Notes under the pieces: generated by a model
What the model saw: only the letters and a program-made list of their open reading frames with translations
Databases searched by the model: none
Told to the model about the DNA's origin: nothing
Made by a program: the position numbers and the translations under genes
Origin: Arachis hypogaea
Lineage: Eukaryota > Streptophyta > Magnoliopsida > Fabales > Fabaceae
Length of the DNA: 64,000 nt
Reading direction: 5' to 3'
Assembly (NCBI RefSeq): GCF_003086295.3
Contig: NC_092040.1
Location: forward strand, 63,033,559-63,097,558
Shown here: in pieces, positions 11,156 to 20,972 of the stretch
Position numbering within the stretch: position 1 is the first letter of the stretch
Layout: every line of letters begins with the position of its first letter

Positions 11156-13635
11156 TGCAGGATGTGTCTCATGGGTTGGTTTGTCCGGACTTTGATGGTG
11201 TGGGCTTGAAAGTAGGGACGGAGCCTCCGGGCTGTGAACACTAGGGCGTAGGCGAATTTTTCTATCTTCTGATAGTTTAACTCGGCCCCTTGTAGTGCCT
11301 TGCTTACAAAGTATATGGGGTGTTGTCCTTGGTCGTTTTCTCGTATTAACGCTGAAGCGACTGCTCGATGTCCAACCGAGAGGTATAGTACGAGTTCTTC
11401 CCCTTTTAGAGGTCGGGTTAGGATTGGTGGCTGCCCGAGGAATTCCTTGAACTCTTGAAAGGCTTTTTCGCACTCCGGGGTCCATGAGAAGGGTTTCCCT
11501 TTCTTTAGGAGTGAGTAGAGAGGTAGTGATTTTATCGCTGATCCTGCCAAGAATCTTGATAGGGCAGCTAGCCATCCATTCAGTTGTTGTACTTCTTTGA
11601 CACACGTCGGGCTCTTCATATTGAGTATTGCCTGGCATTTGTCCGGGTTCGCTTCGATGCCCCTTTGAGTCAGCATGAAGCCTAGGAACTTTCCGGCTTC
11701 TGCGGCGAAGGTGCACTTTGTCGGGTTAAGTCTCATGTTGTGTTTTCTGAGGGTGCCGAAGACACTGGTGAGGTCGGTTAGCAAGTTTCTGTCTTCTTGT
11801 GTCTTTACCAGCATGTCGTCAACGTACACCTCCAGCTGTAGTCCGATGTGCTCTGAGAACACTTTGTTCATTAGCCTCTGGTAGGTTGCCCCTGCGTACT
11901 TTAGCCCGAAGGGCATTACGACGTAGCAGTAGTTTGCCCTTGGGGTTATGAACGAGGTCTTTTCTTGGTCGGGTCCGTACATCGGGATTTGATTGTATCC
12001 TGAGTATGCGTCCATGAAGGAGAGATATCTGTAGCCTGAGGCTGCGTCTACTAAGGCGTCGATGTTTGGTAGTGGATATGGGTCTTTGGGGCAGGCTTTG
12101 TTGAGATCCGTGTAATCGACGCACATCCTCCATTTTCCGTTGGGCTTTTTTACCAGGACCACGTTTGCGAGCCATAGGGGGTATTTTACTTCCCTAATGA
12201 ACCCTGCATCTAGCAGTGCTTGTACTTGTTCTTCTATTGCTTGCATGCGCTCGGGTCCGAGCTTCCGGCGTCTTTGTTGGACAGGTCGGGATCCCGGGTA
12301 AACTGATAGCTTATGGCACATCAGGTCGGGGCTTATGCCTGGCATGTCGGAGGCTTTCCAGGCGAAGAGGTCGGAATTCTCCCTTAAGAGGGTTATGAGT
12401 TCCTCCTTTAGGCCTGCTTCGAGGCTTGCTCCTATGTTTGTTATTTTTTCAGGTGTGTTCCCGATCTGGACTTTGTCGGTTTCTCCCTCTGGTTGTGGCC
12501 GAAGGTCTTCTCGGGCTTGAACTCGTCCGAGTTCTATTGTGTTGACCTCCTTCCCTTTTAGGCTCAGGCTTTCGTTGTAGCATCGCCGTGCTAGTTTTTG
12601 GTCGCCTTTTAGGGTAGCGATTCCTTTTGCGGTAGGGAACTTCATACAGAGGTGTGGGGTCGAGACTATAGCTGCCAGTCTGTTTAGGGTTGGTCGCCCA
12701 ATGAGGGCATTGTATGCTGAAGTGACGTCGACTATAATGTAGTCGATGCTTAATGTTTTAGATTGCTCGCCTCTTCCAAAGGTAGTGTGCAGCGAGACGT
12801 ATCCTAAGGGATGGATTGGGGTATCCCCTAGCCCAAATAGGTCGGTGGGATAGGCTTTTAGTTCTTTTTCTTCGAGTCCGAGCTTGTCGAAGGCCGTTTT
12901 GAACAGGATATCTGCTGAGCTTCCCTGGTCAACCAGAGTTCGATGTAAGTTGGCGTTTGCTAGGATGATGGTGATTACCATTGGATCGTCGTGCCCGGGT
13001 ATTATCCCTTGAGCATCTTCTCGGGTAAACGAGATAGTAGGTAGTTCGGGCAGGGGACTGTCTTCTCGGACGTGGTAGACTTCTTTGAGGTGTCTTTTTC
13101 GCGAGGATCTGGATGTTCCTCCGCCTGCAAAACCTCCATTTATCATGTGAACGTGCCTTTCAGGGGTTCGCGGGATTTGTTCGGCCCGATCTTCGTTATC
13201 TCCCCGCCTTCTCTTCCTGGTCTCTTCTCCTTTCTCTGCTATGTATCTGTCGAGTTTCCCTTCTCTGGCTAGCTTTTCTATAACATTTTTTAGGTCGTAG
13301 CAGTCGTTAGTAGAATGACCGTAGAGCTTGTGATATTCACAGTATTCGGACCGATCTCTCCCCGCTCTCTTGTGCTTCAGCGGTCGGGGCGGGGGGATCT
13401 TCTCGGTGTGGCATACTTCTCTGTAGACGTCTACCAGGGAGACTCGGAGGGGGGTGTAGTTGTGGTACTTCCGTGGCTTGTCCGAGTTGGGTTCTTCTTT
13501 CTTCTTCTGTTCCCGATCTCGATCTCGGAGTGGGTAGTTTGATTCCTTCCTAGAAGAGTCTCTTAGCTGGGAGGTTTCCTCCATGTTGATATATTTTTCT
13601 GCCCGCTCCTGCACCTCGTATAGGGAGGTCGGGTA
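11086..13635 (-). pseudogene. pol: Pol of element B, 5' part: Gag tail, protease, RT, RNase H
   Basis: An 842-codon open frame in minus orientation. It begins with the Gag tail (ERAEKYINMEE), followed by a zinc-knuckle-like CEYHKLYGHSTNDC, then an aspartic protease with the unusual triad LVDQGSSADILF (Asp-Gln-Gly). Reverse transcriptase follows with WRMCVDYTDLNKACPKD, MPFGLKYAGATYQRLMNK and the catalytic YVDD at 11815-11826. The first RNase H has YFVSKALQGAELNYQKIEK. The frame is lost after HILQK by one extra base in an A run near 11155. Upstream it is separated from gag by one TGA (13636-13638), with the frame continuing on both sides. The break positions make this copy unable to encode the full polyprotein. 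Confidence 0.9.
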
Positions 13636-14475
13636 TCATTTGGATAGGGACTGGCTAAACGGTCCCTCTTTTAGGCCGTTTGCTAGTCCCATGATGGCTG
13701 CATCAGTGGGCAAGTGTTGTATGTCCAGGCAGGCTTTGTTGAATCGCTCCATGTATTCTCGGAGAGTTTCTTGGTTACCTTGTTTGATCCCGAGTAGACT
13801 GGGAGCATGTTTTGTCTTGTCTTTTTGAATGGAGAACCTTGTTAGGAATTTTTTGGTTAGGTCCTCGAAGCTGGTGATTGATCTTGGTGGCAGGTTGTCG
13901 AACCACTTCATGGCTGACTTGGTGAGAGTGGTGGGGAAGGCTTTGCACCGAATCGCGTCGGAGGCGTCGACTAGGTACATTCTGCTTCTGAAGTTGCTGA
14001 GGTGGTGATTTGGATCGGTGGTGCCGTCGTAGAGATCCATATCGGGTGGCTTGAAATTTCGTGGTACCTTCTCCTTCATGATCTCTTGCGTGAAGGGATC
14101 ATGGTTGCATTCGGGGGTGGTGCCGCGTTCTGTCCGGTCTTTTAGATTGGCCTCTATTCTCCGCAGTTTTTCTTCTAATTCTCTGCGCTTTCGAGCCTCC
14201 CTTCTCAGATCTTGTTCAGTTTCTTTCTGCTTTTTTATGTCCTCTTCGAGTTGTTTCAGTCGGTTTTGTTGTGCCCGGACTGCTTCCAAAATTTCCGAGC
14301 TCTTTTCTTTTTCGGAATTTTGTGGATCTTTGTTTGGGAGTGATGTTTTTGGGCGATTCTGTTTGTTTCCTCCTGGAGTGCGTGGCGATAGAGGGCTGTC
14401 CGGTCGTTCTCCGGTGTCAACTTCGTCCTCTTGTTCTGATGCGGCGTGGCCATTGTTGAGAGGGTCGTCCGCCAT
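13636..14475 (-). CDS. gag: Gag of element B
   Basis: 279 codons from ATG (14475) to TGA (13636-13638). The N-terminal half is charged and predicted coiled coil (Glu/Lys/Arg-rich, roughly residues 55-115). The capsid domain follows with FKPPDMDLYDGTTDPNHHL, CKAFPTTLTKSAMKWFDNLP and FSIQKDKTKHAPSLLGIKQG, typical of Tat Gag. The stop falls in a stretch that in element C continues into the pol frame, so it is either a nonsense mutation or a readthrough site. The start lies about 20 bp from the primer site, leaving a very short leader. Confidence 0.88.
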   Translation of the reverse strand: MADDPLNNGHAASEQEDEVDTGERPDSPLSPRTPGGNKQNRPKTSLPNKDPQNSEKEKSSEILEAVRAQQNRLKQLEEDIKKQKETEQDLRREARKRRELEEKLRRIEANLKDRTERGTTPECNHDPFTQEIMKEKVPRNFKPPDMDLYDGTTDPNHHLSNFRSRMYLVDASDAIRCKAFPTTLTKSAMKWFDNLPPRSITSFEDLTKKFLTRFSIQKDKTKHAPSLLGIKQGNQETLREYMERFNKACLDIQHLPTDAAIMGLANGLKEGPFSQSLSK

Positions 14476-14497
14476 GGTAAAGGGATGACTTCCAGGT

Positions 14498-14514
14498 CCC
14501 CGGCAACGGCGCCA
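14498..14514 (-). other. Primer binding site of element B (tRNA-Asp)
   Basis: On the minus strand TGGCGCCGTTGCCGGGG begins one base after the 5' LTR, complementary to the tRNA-Asp 3' end. The plus-strand reading looks like a tRNA 3' end, but no tRNA body is attached. Confidence 0.9.
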
Positions 14515-14515
14515 A

Positions 14516-14966
14516 TGTTCCGAGGGTTACCTGAAACGTGTAGCTCGGTCGTTTTGGAGAAGTCCCGAGGTGGGGGAACTGATGACCCGAGCTTGATATG
14601 TAGAGTGGTTGGTGGTTGTACCTGCAATGACACTCCGATGCTTAAGTTAGCATGGGTCCAAGCAGATATGTGTAGAATGTGGAATGTGTGTCATACCTGG
14701 GTGCTCCAGTGTATTTATAGTAGTTGGCCGTGATCTTCCCTGGATAAGATATTCTTATCTTATCTTATCTTTTGGGAGTTTTATCTCTATCTTTGTGGAA
14801 CCGCCTTTCCTAGGCCTTTTCGGCCTTTAGATATTGGGCTGCGTTCCTTTTGATGGGCCTTCTTAGCTTTATTGTCCGAGGTCCGACCTCAGGCGTGGGC
14901 CTTGGGACGAGGTCGGACCTTTCATGGATTTCGCCGAGTTGGAGGAGCCCGGTCAAGGTATGAACA
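14516..14966 (-). repeat. Element B 5' LTR (minus strand)
   Basis: 451 bp, TGTTCC to GAACA, equal in length to the other LTR. In minus orientation this is the copy that would drive transcription of gag-pol. An ATG-opened frame near 14924 runs from this LTR into element A pol, but that is chance. Confidence 0.97.
14711..14720 (-). promoter_or_regulatory. Candidate TATA box in element B 5' LTR
   Basis: On the minus strand CTATAAATAC lies about 250 bp into the LTR, the usual place for the U3 promoter. The matching site in the other LTR is near 5690. Inferred from sequence only. Confidence 0.55.
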
Positions 14967-14971
14967 GTGGT
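14967..14971. repeat. Right target-site duplication of element B (GTGGT)
   Basis: Second copy of the 5-bp GTGGT found at 5486-5490. It is the first sequence of element A after the insertion. Confidence 0.97.
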
Positions 14972-16033
14972 CATTTTGGAGCTGAAAGAACGGCTGCAAA
15001 GGTCCTTCAAAGTGGTTTCTATTGGCCCTCAATCTTCAAGGATGCTAGAGAGTTCGTGAGCCATTGCAATGAATGTCAAAGAACAGGGGGTTTGTCAAAG
15101 AAAAATGAGATGCCTCAGAAGTTCATTTTGGAAGTGGAACTCTTTGATCTGTGGGGAATAGATTTCATGGGACCTTTTCCTCCATCTTACACATTCAAAT
15201 ACATCTTGGTAGCAGTAGAGTATGTCTCCAAATGGGTAGAAGCAATAGCCACCACCACATGTGATACTAACGTGGTCTTGCAATTCCTCAAGAAGAACAT
15301 CTTCACTAGATTTGGAGTGCCCAAAAGACTTATAAGTGATGGGGGAAGCCACTTTTGCAACAAGCAACTAAATTCTTTACTCCACAAATATGGTGTTACT
15401 CACAAAGTGGCCACACCATATCACCCACAAACCAATGGGCAAGCTGAACTTGCCAACAGAGAGCTAAAAAGGATCTTGGAGAAAACTGTGGGAACAACAA
15501 GAAAGGATTGGGTCAGGAAGCTGGATGATGCACTTTGGGCATATAGGACAGCCTTCAAGACACCCATAGGGAAATCTCCATTTCAGCTGGTGTATGGAAA
15601 GGCATGCCACCTCCCTGTGGAGCTTGAACATAAGGCCTTTTGGGCCACCAAACTTCTGAATTTAGATGCTCAAGCAGCAGGAGAGAAGAGGTTGCTACAA
15701 CTCAATGAACTTGAGGAGTTCAGATTGGAGGCATATGAAAATGCCAAAATATACAAAGAAAGAGCAAAGAGATGGCATGATAAGAGGATCTCTCAAAGAA
15801 CATTCGAACCGGGCCAAAAGGTGTTGTTATTCAACTCAAGATTGAAGATTTTCCCTGGGAAGTTGAGGTCTAGATGGACTGGGCCATACACCATCACCAA
15901 AGTATCACCTCATGGATATGTCGAATTACTTGATGAAGCCTCAAAGCAAACCTTCACAGCTAATGGACATAGGGTGAAGCACTACTTTGGTGGCCCTTGG
16001 AGCAAGGAAGAGAGTGTGCAACTCTTAACATGA
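14972..16033 (+). CDS. pol: Pol of element A, 3' part: integrase
   Basis: This continues the gene cut at 5490. It begins [19 protein letters not shown] and completes the zinc motif with HCNECQRTG. The DDE core is complete: the first Asp in [13 protein letters not shown], the second in [12 protein letters not shown] and the Glu in [12 protein letters not shown]. The C-terminal domain contains [21 protein letters not shown] and [19 protein letters not shown]. It ends at TGA 16031-16033 after about 353 codons with no internal stop. Its only defect is the split by element B. Confidence 0.93.
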   Translation, partial: HFGAERTAAKVLQSGFYWPSIFKDAREFVSHCNECQRTGGLSKKNEMPQKFILEVELFDLWGIDFMGPFPPSYTFKYILVAVEYVSKWVEAIATTTCDTNVVLQFLKKNIFTRFGVPKRLISDGGSHFCNKQLNSLLHKYGVTHKVATPYHPQTNGQAELANRELKRILEKTVGTTRKDWVRKLDDALWAYRTAFKTPIGKSPFQLVYGKACHLPVELEHKAFWATKLLNLDAQAAGEKRLLQLNELEEFRLEAYENAKIYKERAKRWHDKRISQRTFEPGQKVLLFNSRLKIFPGKLRSRWTGPYTITKVSPHGYVELLDEASKQTFTANGHRVKHYFGGPWSKEESVQLLT

Positions 16034-16299
16034 GCAAAGAAGCTGCAGTGTCAAGCTAAGGACAATAAACAAGCGCTTCATGGGAGGCAACCCATGCACA
16101 GGGAGTCGTTTATTTTCATACTTTAGTAACCAATAATGATTAAGTAGACTAGTACATGGTGTATGCAAGGCACTAAGTTTGGTGTGGCCAATCTTGAAGT
16201 AATGGCAAAAGTGTGTTTTACAACACTTAGCCACAAACTAAGTTTGGTGTCCATACATACACGAAAATGCTAGACTATGGAAGTATAGACATTTATTTT

Positions 16300-16333
<34 letters not shown>

Positions 16334-17159
16334 GTGAAATAGCATATAATGTAGGTAAAATACTAAGTTTGATGTGGCTATCTTTGGAATTAATTCCATA
16401 GAACACTTAGTCACAAACTAAGTTTGGTGTCTTTACTTGCATTACTAATGCTAGAAAAAATAGATTAGGGAATCAAAAATTTTAATTTTAGTTTAGTCAA
16501 TTTTGCATAGGAATATCATCATAAGTTGTTAGCTATTAATGTCACTTTAAGAATCTCAAACTTTTGGAATTTTGTTGCAGGAAAGAAAGAAAGAAGTGAT
16601 GGGGAATCTTGGAAGCATATAATGAAAGAAAGAAAGAAATGATGGGGAATCTTGGTGAGTGAAGTCACGGATACACAAGGAAGGGAAGTCACATGAGTTT
16701 TGAACTTTGTGCATGGGGAAAAACAACTCAACATGCATTGGGCACAAGGAAGCATGCTCCCCATGCCATGACCGAGCCTTAAATGTCACTAGAACCATGC
16801 ATCCCCACCAAATTTCACTTTAAATACTTCAACCATATTCATCAAACCTCACTCTTCCTCACTCATTCTTCTACCCCCATAACCTCATTTCATCACCCGA
16901 AGTCACACTACACCCCCAACTCATTCCATGTTTTCTATATTCTTGCCTTAGGCCTAATCTTTACCCAACAAAACTCATGAAGCATTACATCCCCTCACAT
17001 AACCAAAACACTCCACCTCCCCTCACCATCATTTTCTAGCTTGCCTAAGTCACGTTGTTGTCATATATCTCCCCCATTCACAACCATTTTCCTTGTGCTT
17101 GAGGACAAGCATTCATCTAAGTTTGGTGTGGAAGATTCAACCCTTGCAAGTGAACTTCA
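16034..17159 (+). other. Spacer between pol and env-like ORF of element A
   Basis: No supported gene. The motif TAAGTTTGGTGT occurs at about 16168, 16231, 16419 and 17119, with a variant at 16365. A run of about 28 A lies at 16302-16332. AAAGAAAGAAA and TGATGGGGAATCTTGG are locally duplicated near 16580-16650. A spacer like this, rich in the same motif, also occurs in elements D and E. Confidence 0.7.
17098..17131 (+). promoter_or_regulatory. Module CTTGAGGACAAGCA...AAGTTTGGTGT before the env-like ORF
   Basis: The block is CTTGAGGACAAGCA, a short spacer, then TCTAAGTTTGGTGTGG, 29 bp before the env-like ATG. An almost identical block abuts the 3' LTR at 19906-19939. Element E has the same pair. 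The function is unknown; possibilities include a second plus-strand priming region, a subgenomic RNA signal or a remnant of an old LTR junction. Confidence 0.6.
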
Positions 17160-18689
17160 ATGGCCTCATCATCAAGGGATAGGAGAGAAGATGAATTTGA
17201 TCAAAGAAGATTCAAATCCAAACACAACGAGCGTATCTTCAGCTGGATGTCAAGCAAAGATGTTGTTCCAGAGTTACCATTCAAGCTAAGAAAAGATGAA
17301 TACCCTGAAATACAAAAAATAATCAGAAAAAGGGGATGGGAGCTTCTCTGTGACCAACCTCAAGAAGTGAGCATGCTTCTCATCCATGAGTTCTACACTA
17401 ATGTGATAAGAGAATATGATGATGAAGAACCATACATGAGTTATGTAAGAGGTGTGACTGTTGATTTTAGCCCGGACACCATCAACAGGGTACTAAAGGT
17501 CAAGGCAAAACAGTTCAAACGAGCTAGCTATGAAGAAAGGGTTGAAAATGACCCAAGATACATGGATGTGGTAAGTGACTTATGCAGAGTAGGCACGGAT
17601 TGGGTGTTGGATTCACATGGACAACCACTCAAACTTCGGAGAGGTGATCTCATACCTCAAGCTAAAGGATGGCATGACATAGTGAGGAGATCATTGATGT
17701 CCACTTCAAATAATTCTGAGGTAACGGTGAATAGAGCAATAATGATCCATTGTATAATGAAAGGAGGGGAAATCAATGTTGGAGACATTATAGCCAAGAA
17801 CATCATTGACATAGCTCAAAAAGTCAAACAGGACAGCTGGCTAGGATATCCTAGTACTATTTTGCGCCTATGTGAAGAAGCTGGAGTGCCTCTGGAAGAA
17901 TTTGGAGAAACTGATGTGGTCTCTGTTGGAAAACCTCTTACTCGAGAAAGGTTGGAATTCATCACCACAACCCAATTGGAAAGGCAACCTTTAGCAAGAA
18001 GGAAGAAAAGGAAAGAAGCAAGACAAGAGGAGGAGCCTCAAGAAATGGAAGAACCTCATACCTTGAACATGAACCAACTCCAAGCCGCCTTGGAAGGAAT
18101 CTCTGGGCAATATTCACAAATTCAAAGAAGCCAAGAGGAACAAGCTCAGCAACAAAGGGACCTTTGGCAGTTGATGGACCAACAAATAGGGGTTCAAGTT
18201 CAATGGATGAACCAACAAAATGAATACCAAGCACACATGATGGAATTACAACAAGAACAATATGCCAAGATGCAGGAAGCCATCAACAATTCAACTGTGG
18301 AACATGAAAAAGCCATGGAGAAAGTAATACAAGAACAAGCTCAACTAAGGAAAGAGCAAGCTCAGCAAAGAGAGCTTCTCCATAGGTTGGATGCTAGACA
18401 TGATACATTTCACAGAGAGTTCAATGAAAGCAGAATGTTCAGGGAAGCCAGGCATAAAGACAGACTTGACTATGATATATGCACCCAAGAAAAGCTCAGT
18501 TACCTCTGTTCCACACCCCCATTACTCAACCCACAAATTAAAACCTTTAATAAAGCTCGCAAGATATTTGAAGAGCAAGAACTTGCAAGGGTGAGATTTA
18601 ATCAACAGAGGCTAAATGAGACAATGATAAGCTCAGGAGTGTGGCCAAGAGAAGAGGGGGTGCAACAACAAAACAACAAGGAGAACTAA
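17160..18689 (+). CDS. Env-like ORF of element A (putative plant transposon protein domain)
   Basis: A 509-codon frame starting at the ATG at 17160. Residues about 25-270 form a globular domain with FKLRKDEYPEIQKIIRKRG, a conserved FYTNV and GWHDIVRRSLMSTSNNSEV; the domain is shared with the element E ORF at 59228. It resembles the domain often annotated as putative plant transposon protein. Residues about 290-430 are Gln/Glu-rich and predicted coiled coil. The position between integrase and 3' LTR is that of the env-like gene of Athila elements, but no signal peptide, transmembrane segment or glycoprotein feature is visible, so a true envelope role is doubtful. The stop codon lies inside the first copy of a 60-bp tandem duplication. 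Confidence 0.8.
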   Translation: MASSSRDRREDEFDQRRFKSKHNERIFSWMSSKDVVPELPFKLRKDEYPEIQKIIRKRGWELLCDQPQEVSMLLIHEFYTNVIREYDDEEPYMSYVRGVTVDFSPDTINRVLKVKAKQFKRASYEERVENDPRYMDVVSDLCRVGTDWVLDSHGQPLKLRRGDLIPQAKGWHDIVRRSLMSTSNNSEVTVNRAIMIHCIMKGGEINVGDIIAKNIIDIAQKVKQDSWLGYPSTILRLCEEAGVPLEEFGETDVVSVGKPLTRERLEFITTTQLERQPLARRKKRKEARQEEEPQEMEEPHTLNMNQLQAALEGISGQYSQIQRSQEEQAQQQRDLWQLMDQQIGVQVQWMNQQNEYQAHMMELQQEQYAKMQEAINNSTVEHEKAMEKVIQEQAQLRKEQAQQRELLHRLDARHDTFHREFNESRMFREARHKDRLDYDICTQEKLSYLCSTPPLLNPQIKTFNKARKIFEEQELARVRFNQQRLNETMISSGVWPREEGVQQQNNKEN

Positions 18690-18780
18690 GAAAGAAAAAG
18701 AAAGAAGATCCAAAGGGGGATGCAGCAACAAAACAACAAGGAGAGTTGAGAAAGAAAAAGAAAGAAGATCCAAAGGGCAA
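18661..18780 (+). repeat. 60-bp tandem duplication across the env-like stop codon
   Basis: 18661-18720 and 18721-18780 are near-identical (TGCAACAACAAAACAACAAG... versus TGCAGCAACAAAACAACAAG...). The duplication covers the last codons of the env-like ORF and its stop. Confidence 0.9.
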
Positions 18781-19939
18781 AGGAAAGCAAGGAGAATCAA
18801 GCAAGGGAAAAGGGACATGAAGACTAAAGGTGGTGAAGTTCCTTTGTTTTTCTTTATGCTTTATTAAATAAAGAAGATGTATGTCTGAAATATGGTATAC
18901 CTTCTAAGATGCATTTTTTTTTCTTTTTGAAGCATTTTCTTTTATGTTGCCCATTCCATGCATCACCACTCACAGGTTTGGAATGGTTGCTTGTCTTAAG
19001 TACTTTTACTTGTCAATGGAATAAAAGATGTAGTTTGAGCAAGAACAGAGAGAATTCTAGCTTAAAGAGAATCATGTTGTCCCATAAGAAAGGTGCTAGT
19101 ATATATACATTTATTGTGAAAGAATCAATGTTCAAGAAATTCAAAAGAATGCTTGCTTATACAAGACTAGTTCGGTTAAGGATCACAAAGACTTTATCAG
19201 TAAAAGCACAAATAACCTTGACAAAAAAATAATAATAGAGTACAAAGAATGAAAGGCTACGCATCAATGACAAAATTTGGATATGTGTCTGTGGTGATTG
19301 ATGTTAAGGGACATACTTGGGCTAGTAAATCCGAGGGGTGCTTCATCACCCGATAACTTGAGTTAACTAACTCGGGATTATCGATTGAAAACCCACAATC
19401 AAGAGTAGCTCTATAACAGAACATTTAGCAACCCAAAGAGGTGCTGGACACCACTATCCAAACAAAATTTCAATGTTATATGCCTGTGATTGAATGTGTT
19501 AAGGAGAGAGGCTTGAGTTAGTAAATCTTTAAGAGTGTCTCAACACTTAACAACTTGAACCAACTGGTTTGGGATTGTTGATTGAAAGCTTATGCTAAAG
19601 AGCCGCCTTAAGACAAGATTTCGAGCTCATTTAAAATGGAAAAAAGGGGAATATAAAAAAAGAAGAGAAGCATCAAGGAAAGAATGGTTCAAGGGTCAAG
19701 TGCTAAGGTATAGAAGAAGTCTAGTGAAGTTAACCAATTTAGTATTGAAGCAAGCATTTTAATTGAAAAAGTTGAATAATTGTGTTCAATTACAATAAAT
19801 TAATGACCACACAAGTGAGGATGACATGCTCAATGAAAAATTACTCTCTGGAAGAACATTCAAGTCTTACATCTTAGATTCTTGTGACAAAGTTTCTATA
19901 TTTTGCTTGAGGACAAGCAACACTTTAAGTTTGGTGTTG
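18781..19939 (+). other. 3' non-coding region of element A
   Basis: No gene is supported. An imperfect direct duplication of about 130 bp is visible (about 19270-19400 and 19478-19610), sharing GATTGAATGTGTTAAG-like, CTAGTAAAT, ACTTGA and GATTGAAA blocks. The region ends in the LTR-adjacent module. Confidence 0.65.
19906..19939 (+). promoter_or_regulatory. LTR-adjacent module of element A (plus-strand priming region)
   Basis: CTTGAGGACAAGCA, spacer, then TTTAAGTTTGGTGTTG directly touching the TGATGC start of the 3' LTR. This is where a polypurine tract should lie, but the sequence is G/T-rich instead of all purine. The same arrangement occurs in elements D and E. Confidence 0.65.
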
Positions 19940-20250
19940 TGATGCAATGGCATATTTGTTATATTAGCTAGTTAGTTTAGTTGGTTTTAGTTTAATTTCA
20001 CTCATTTTCTCTAAATAAACAAGTCCTTTTATGAGTTTTATCTTCATGCATGAGAACACCAAGGAACATGTTGATTCTAGCCAAATTCATGCAAATGATC
20101 TAAAGAATACATACATGAATGAGTATGAATGAATCTCATGAAATTTATTGCATGAATTGGTAAGACTTTGAAGCTATTTCCTTTGTTGATGATAGGTGAT
20201 GAAACAAGGAAGCATGGAAGCAAGAATGATGCAAGCTGGGCAAGAAGAAG

Positions 20251-20600
20251 AAGTTGGCGTTGCCAACTTGGGAATAGGGTGCGTTTTTATGGACAACGCC
20301 AGGCAACCAAGAAGAAGAAGTTGGCGTTGCCAACTTGGGAATAGGGTGCGTTTTTATGGACAACGCCAGGCAACCAAGAAGCAAAGTTGGCGTTGCCAAC
20401 TTGAGGAATGTGGTGCGTTGTTGGAGGCAACGCCAGGCAGCTTTGGAAGCAAAGTTGGCATTGCCAACTTGAGGAATAGGCTGCGTTGTTGAAGGTAACG
20501 CCAGGCAGCCTTGGAAGAGAAGTTGGCGTTGCCAACTTGGAGAAAGGAGTGAGTTATTCAAGGCAACGCCAAGCAACAAGAATGAAGCCTTGAAGAGGAG
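20251..20600 (+). repeat. Array of about five 66-68-bp units with GGCGTT...AACGCC arms
   Basis: Units starting AAGTTGGCGTTGCCAAC begin at 20251, 20318, 20384, 20452 and 20520. Each has GGCGTTGCCAAC at one end and CAACGCCAGGC near the other, so each unit can fold back on itself. The repeats are in the U3 part of the LTR. Frames through them encode only repeats. Confidence 0.88.
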
Positions 20601-20848
20601 CTCGAGGGCGTTGCCAACGCCAAGAACCATAGGCGTTATTCAAGGCAACGCCAAGCAACTTTGGCACCATAGGAAGCAAGCTCGAGCACGTTGCCAACGT
20701 GCTACTTCACTGGCGTTATTCAAGGCAACGCCAGAAATGGTTGCTTGGCTAGGCACCAAGTCTTGGGTGCCAGCCAAGTTGCCAACGCCAGAATGTGCTG
20801 CCAGCCAAGTCTTGGTGCCAATCAAGTTGCCAACGCCAAGTCTTGGTG

Positions 20849-20972
20849 CCAACCACGTTGCCAACGCCAGGAAGCCTTGCCAACCACGTTGCCAACGCCA
20901 GGAAGCCTTGCCAACCACGTTGCCAACGCCAGGAAGCCTTGCCAACCACGTTGCCAACGTGGGAAGCAAGTC
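20849..20972 (+). repeat. Four tandem 31-bp units around CGTTGCCAACG
   Basis: Units starting CCAACCACGTTGCCAACG begin at 20849, 20880, 20911 and 20942, exactly 31 bp apart. Each contains the short palindrome CGTTGCCAACG. More scattered copies of CACGTTGCCAAC continue to about 21840. Confidence 0.92.

Larger units (their letters stand above)
5491..14966 (-). mobile_element. Element B: young Tat-lineage LTR retrotransposon in minus orientation
   Basis: A 9476-bp element with two 451-bp LTRs (TGTT...AACA) flanked by GTGGT. Read on the minus strand it has LTR, a tRNA-Asp primer site one base from the LTR, gag, protease-RT-RNase H, a second RNase H, integrase, an antisense extra ORF, a purine-rich tract and LTR. 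The second RNase H before integrase and the antisense ORF place it in the Tat lineage. The LTRs differ at two positions by eye, so it is young, yet gag-pol carries at least five disabling changes. It lies inside the integrase gene of element A and is therefore younger than A. Confidence 0.95.

Noticed and set aside
14498..14514. tRNA-like 3' end CCCCGGCAACGGCGCCA, also near 36248 and 41281
   Set aside because: It is a primer binding site beside an LTR on the minus strand. No tRNA body is present.
14924..14971. ATG at 14924 as the start of the integrase segment
   Set aside because: That ATG lies in the element B LTR and is joined to element A pol only by chance at the insertion border.
16302..16332. 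A run as the tail of a SINE or processed pseudogene
   Set aside because: No target duplication or SINE body; it lies in the spacer of element A.
20849..20972. CRISPR-like regular 31-bp spacing
   Set aside because: Units are contiguous repeats without unique spacers, in a plant LTR.
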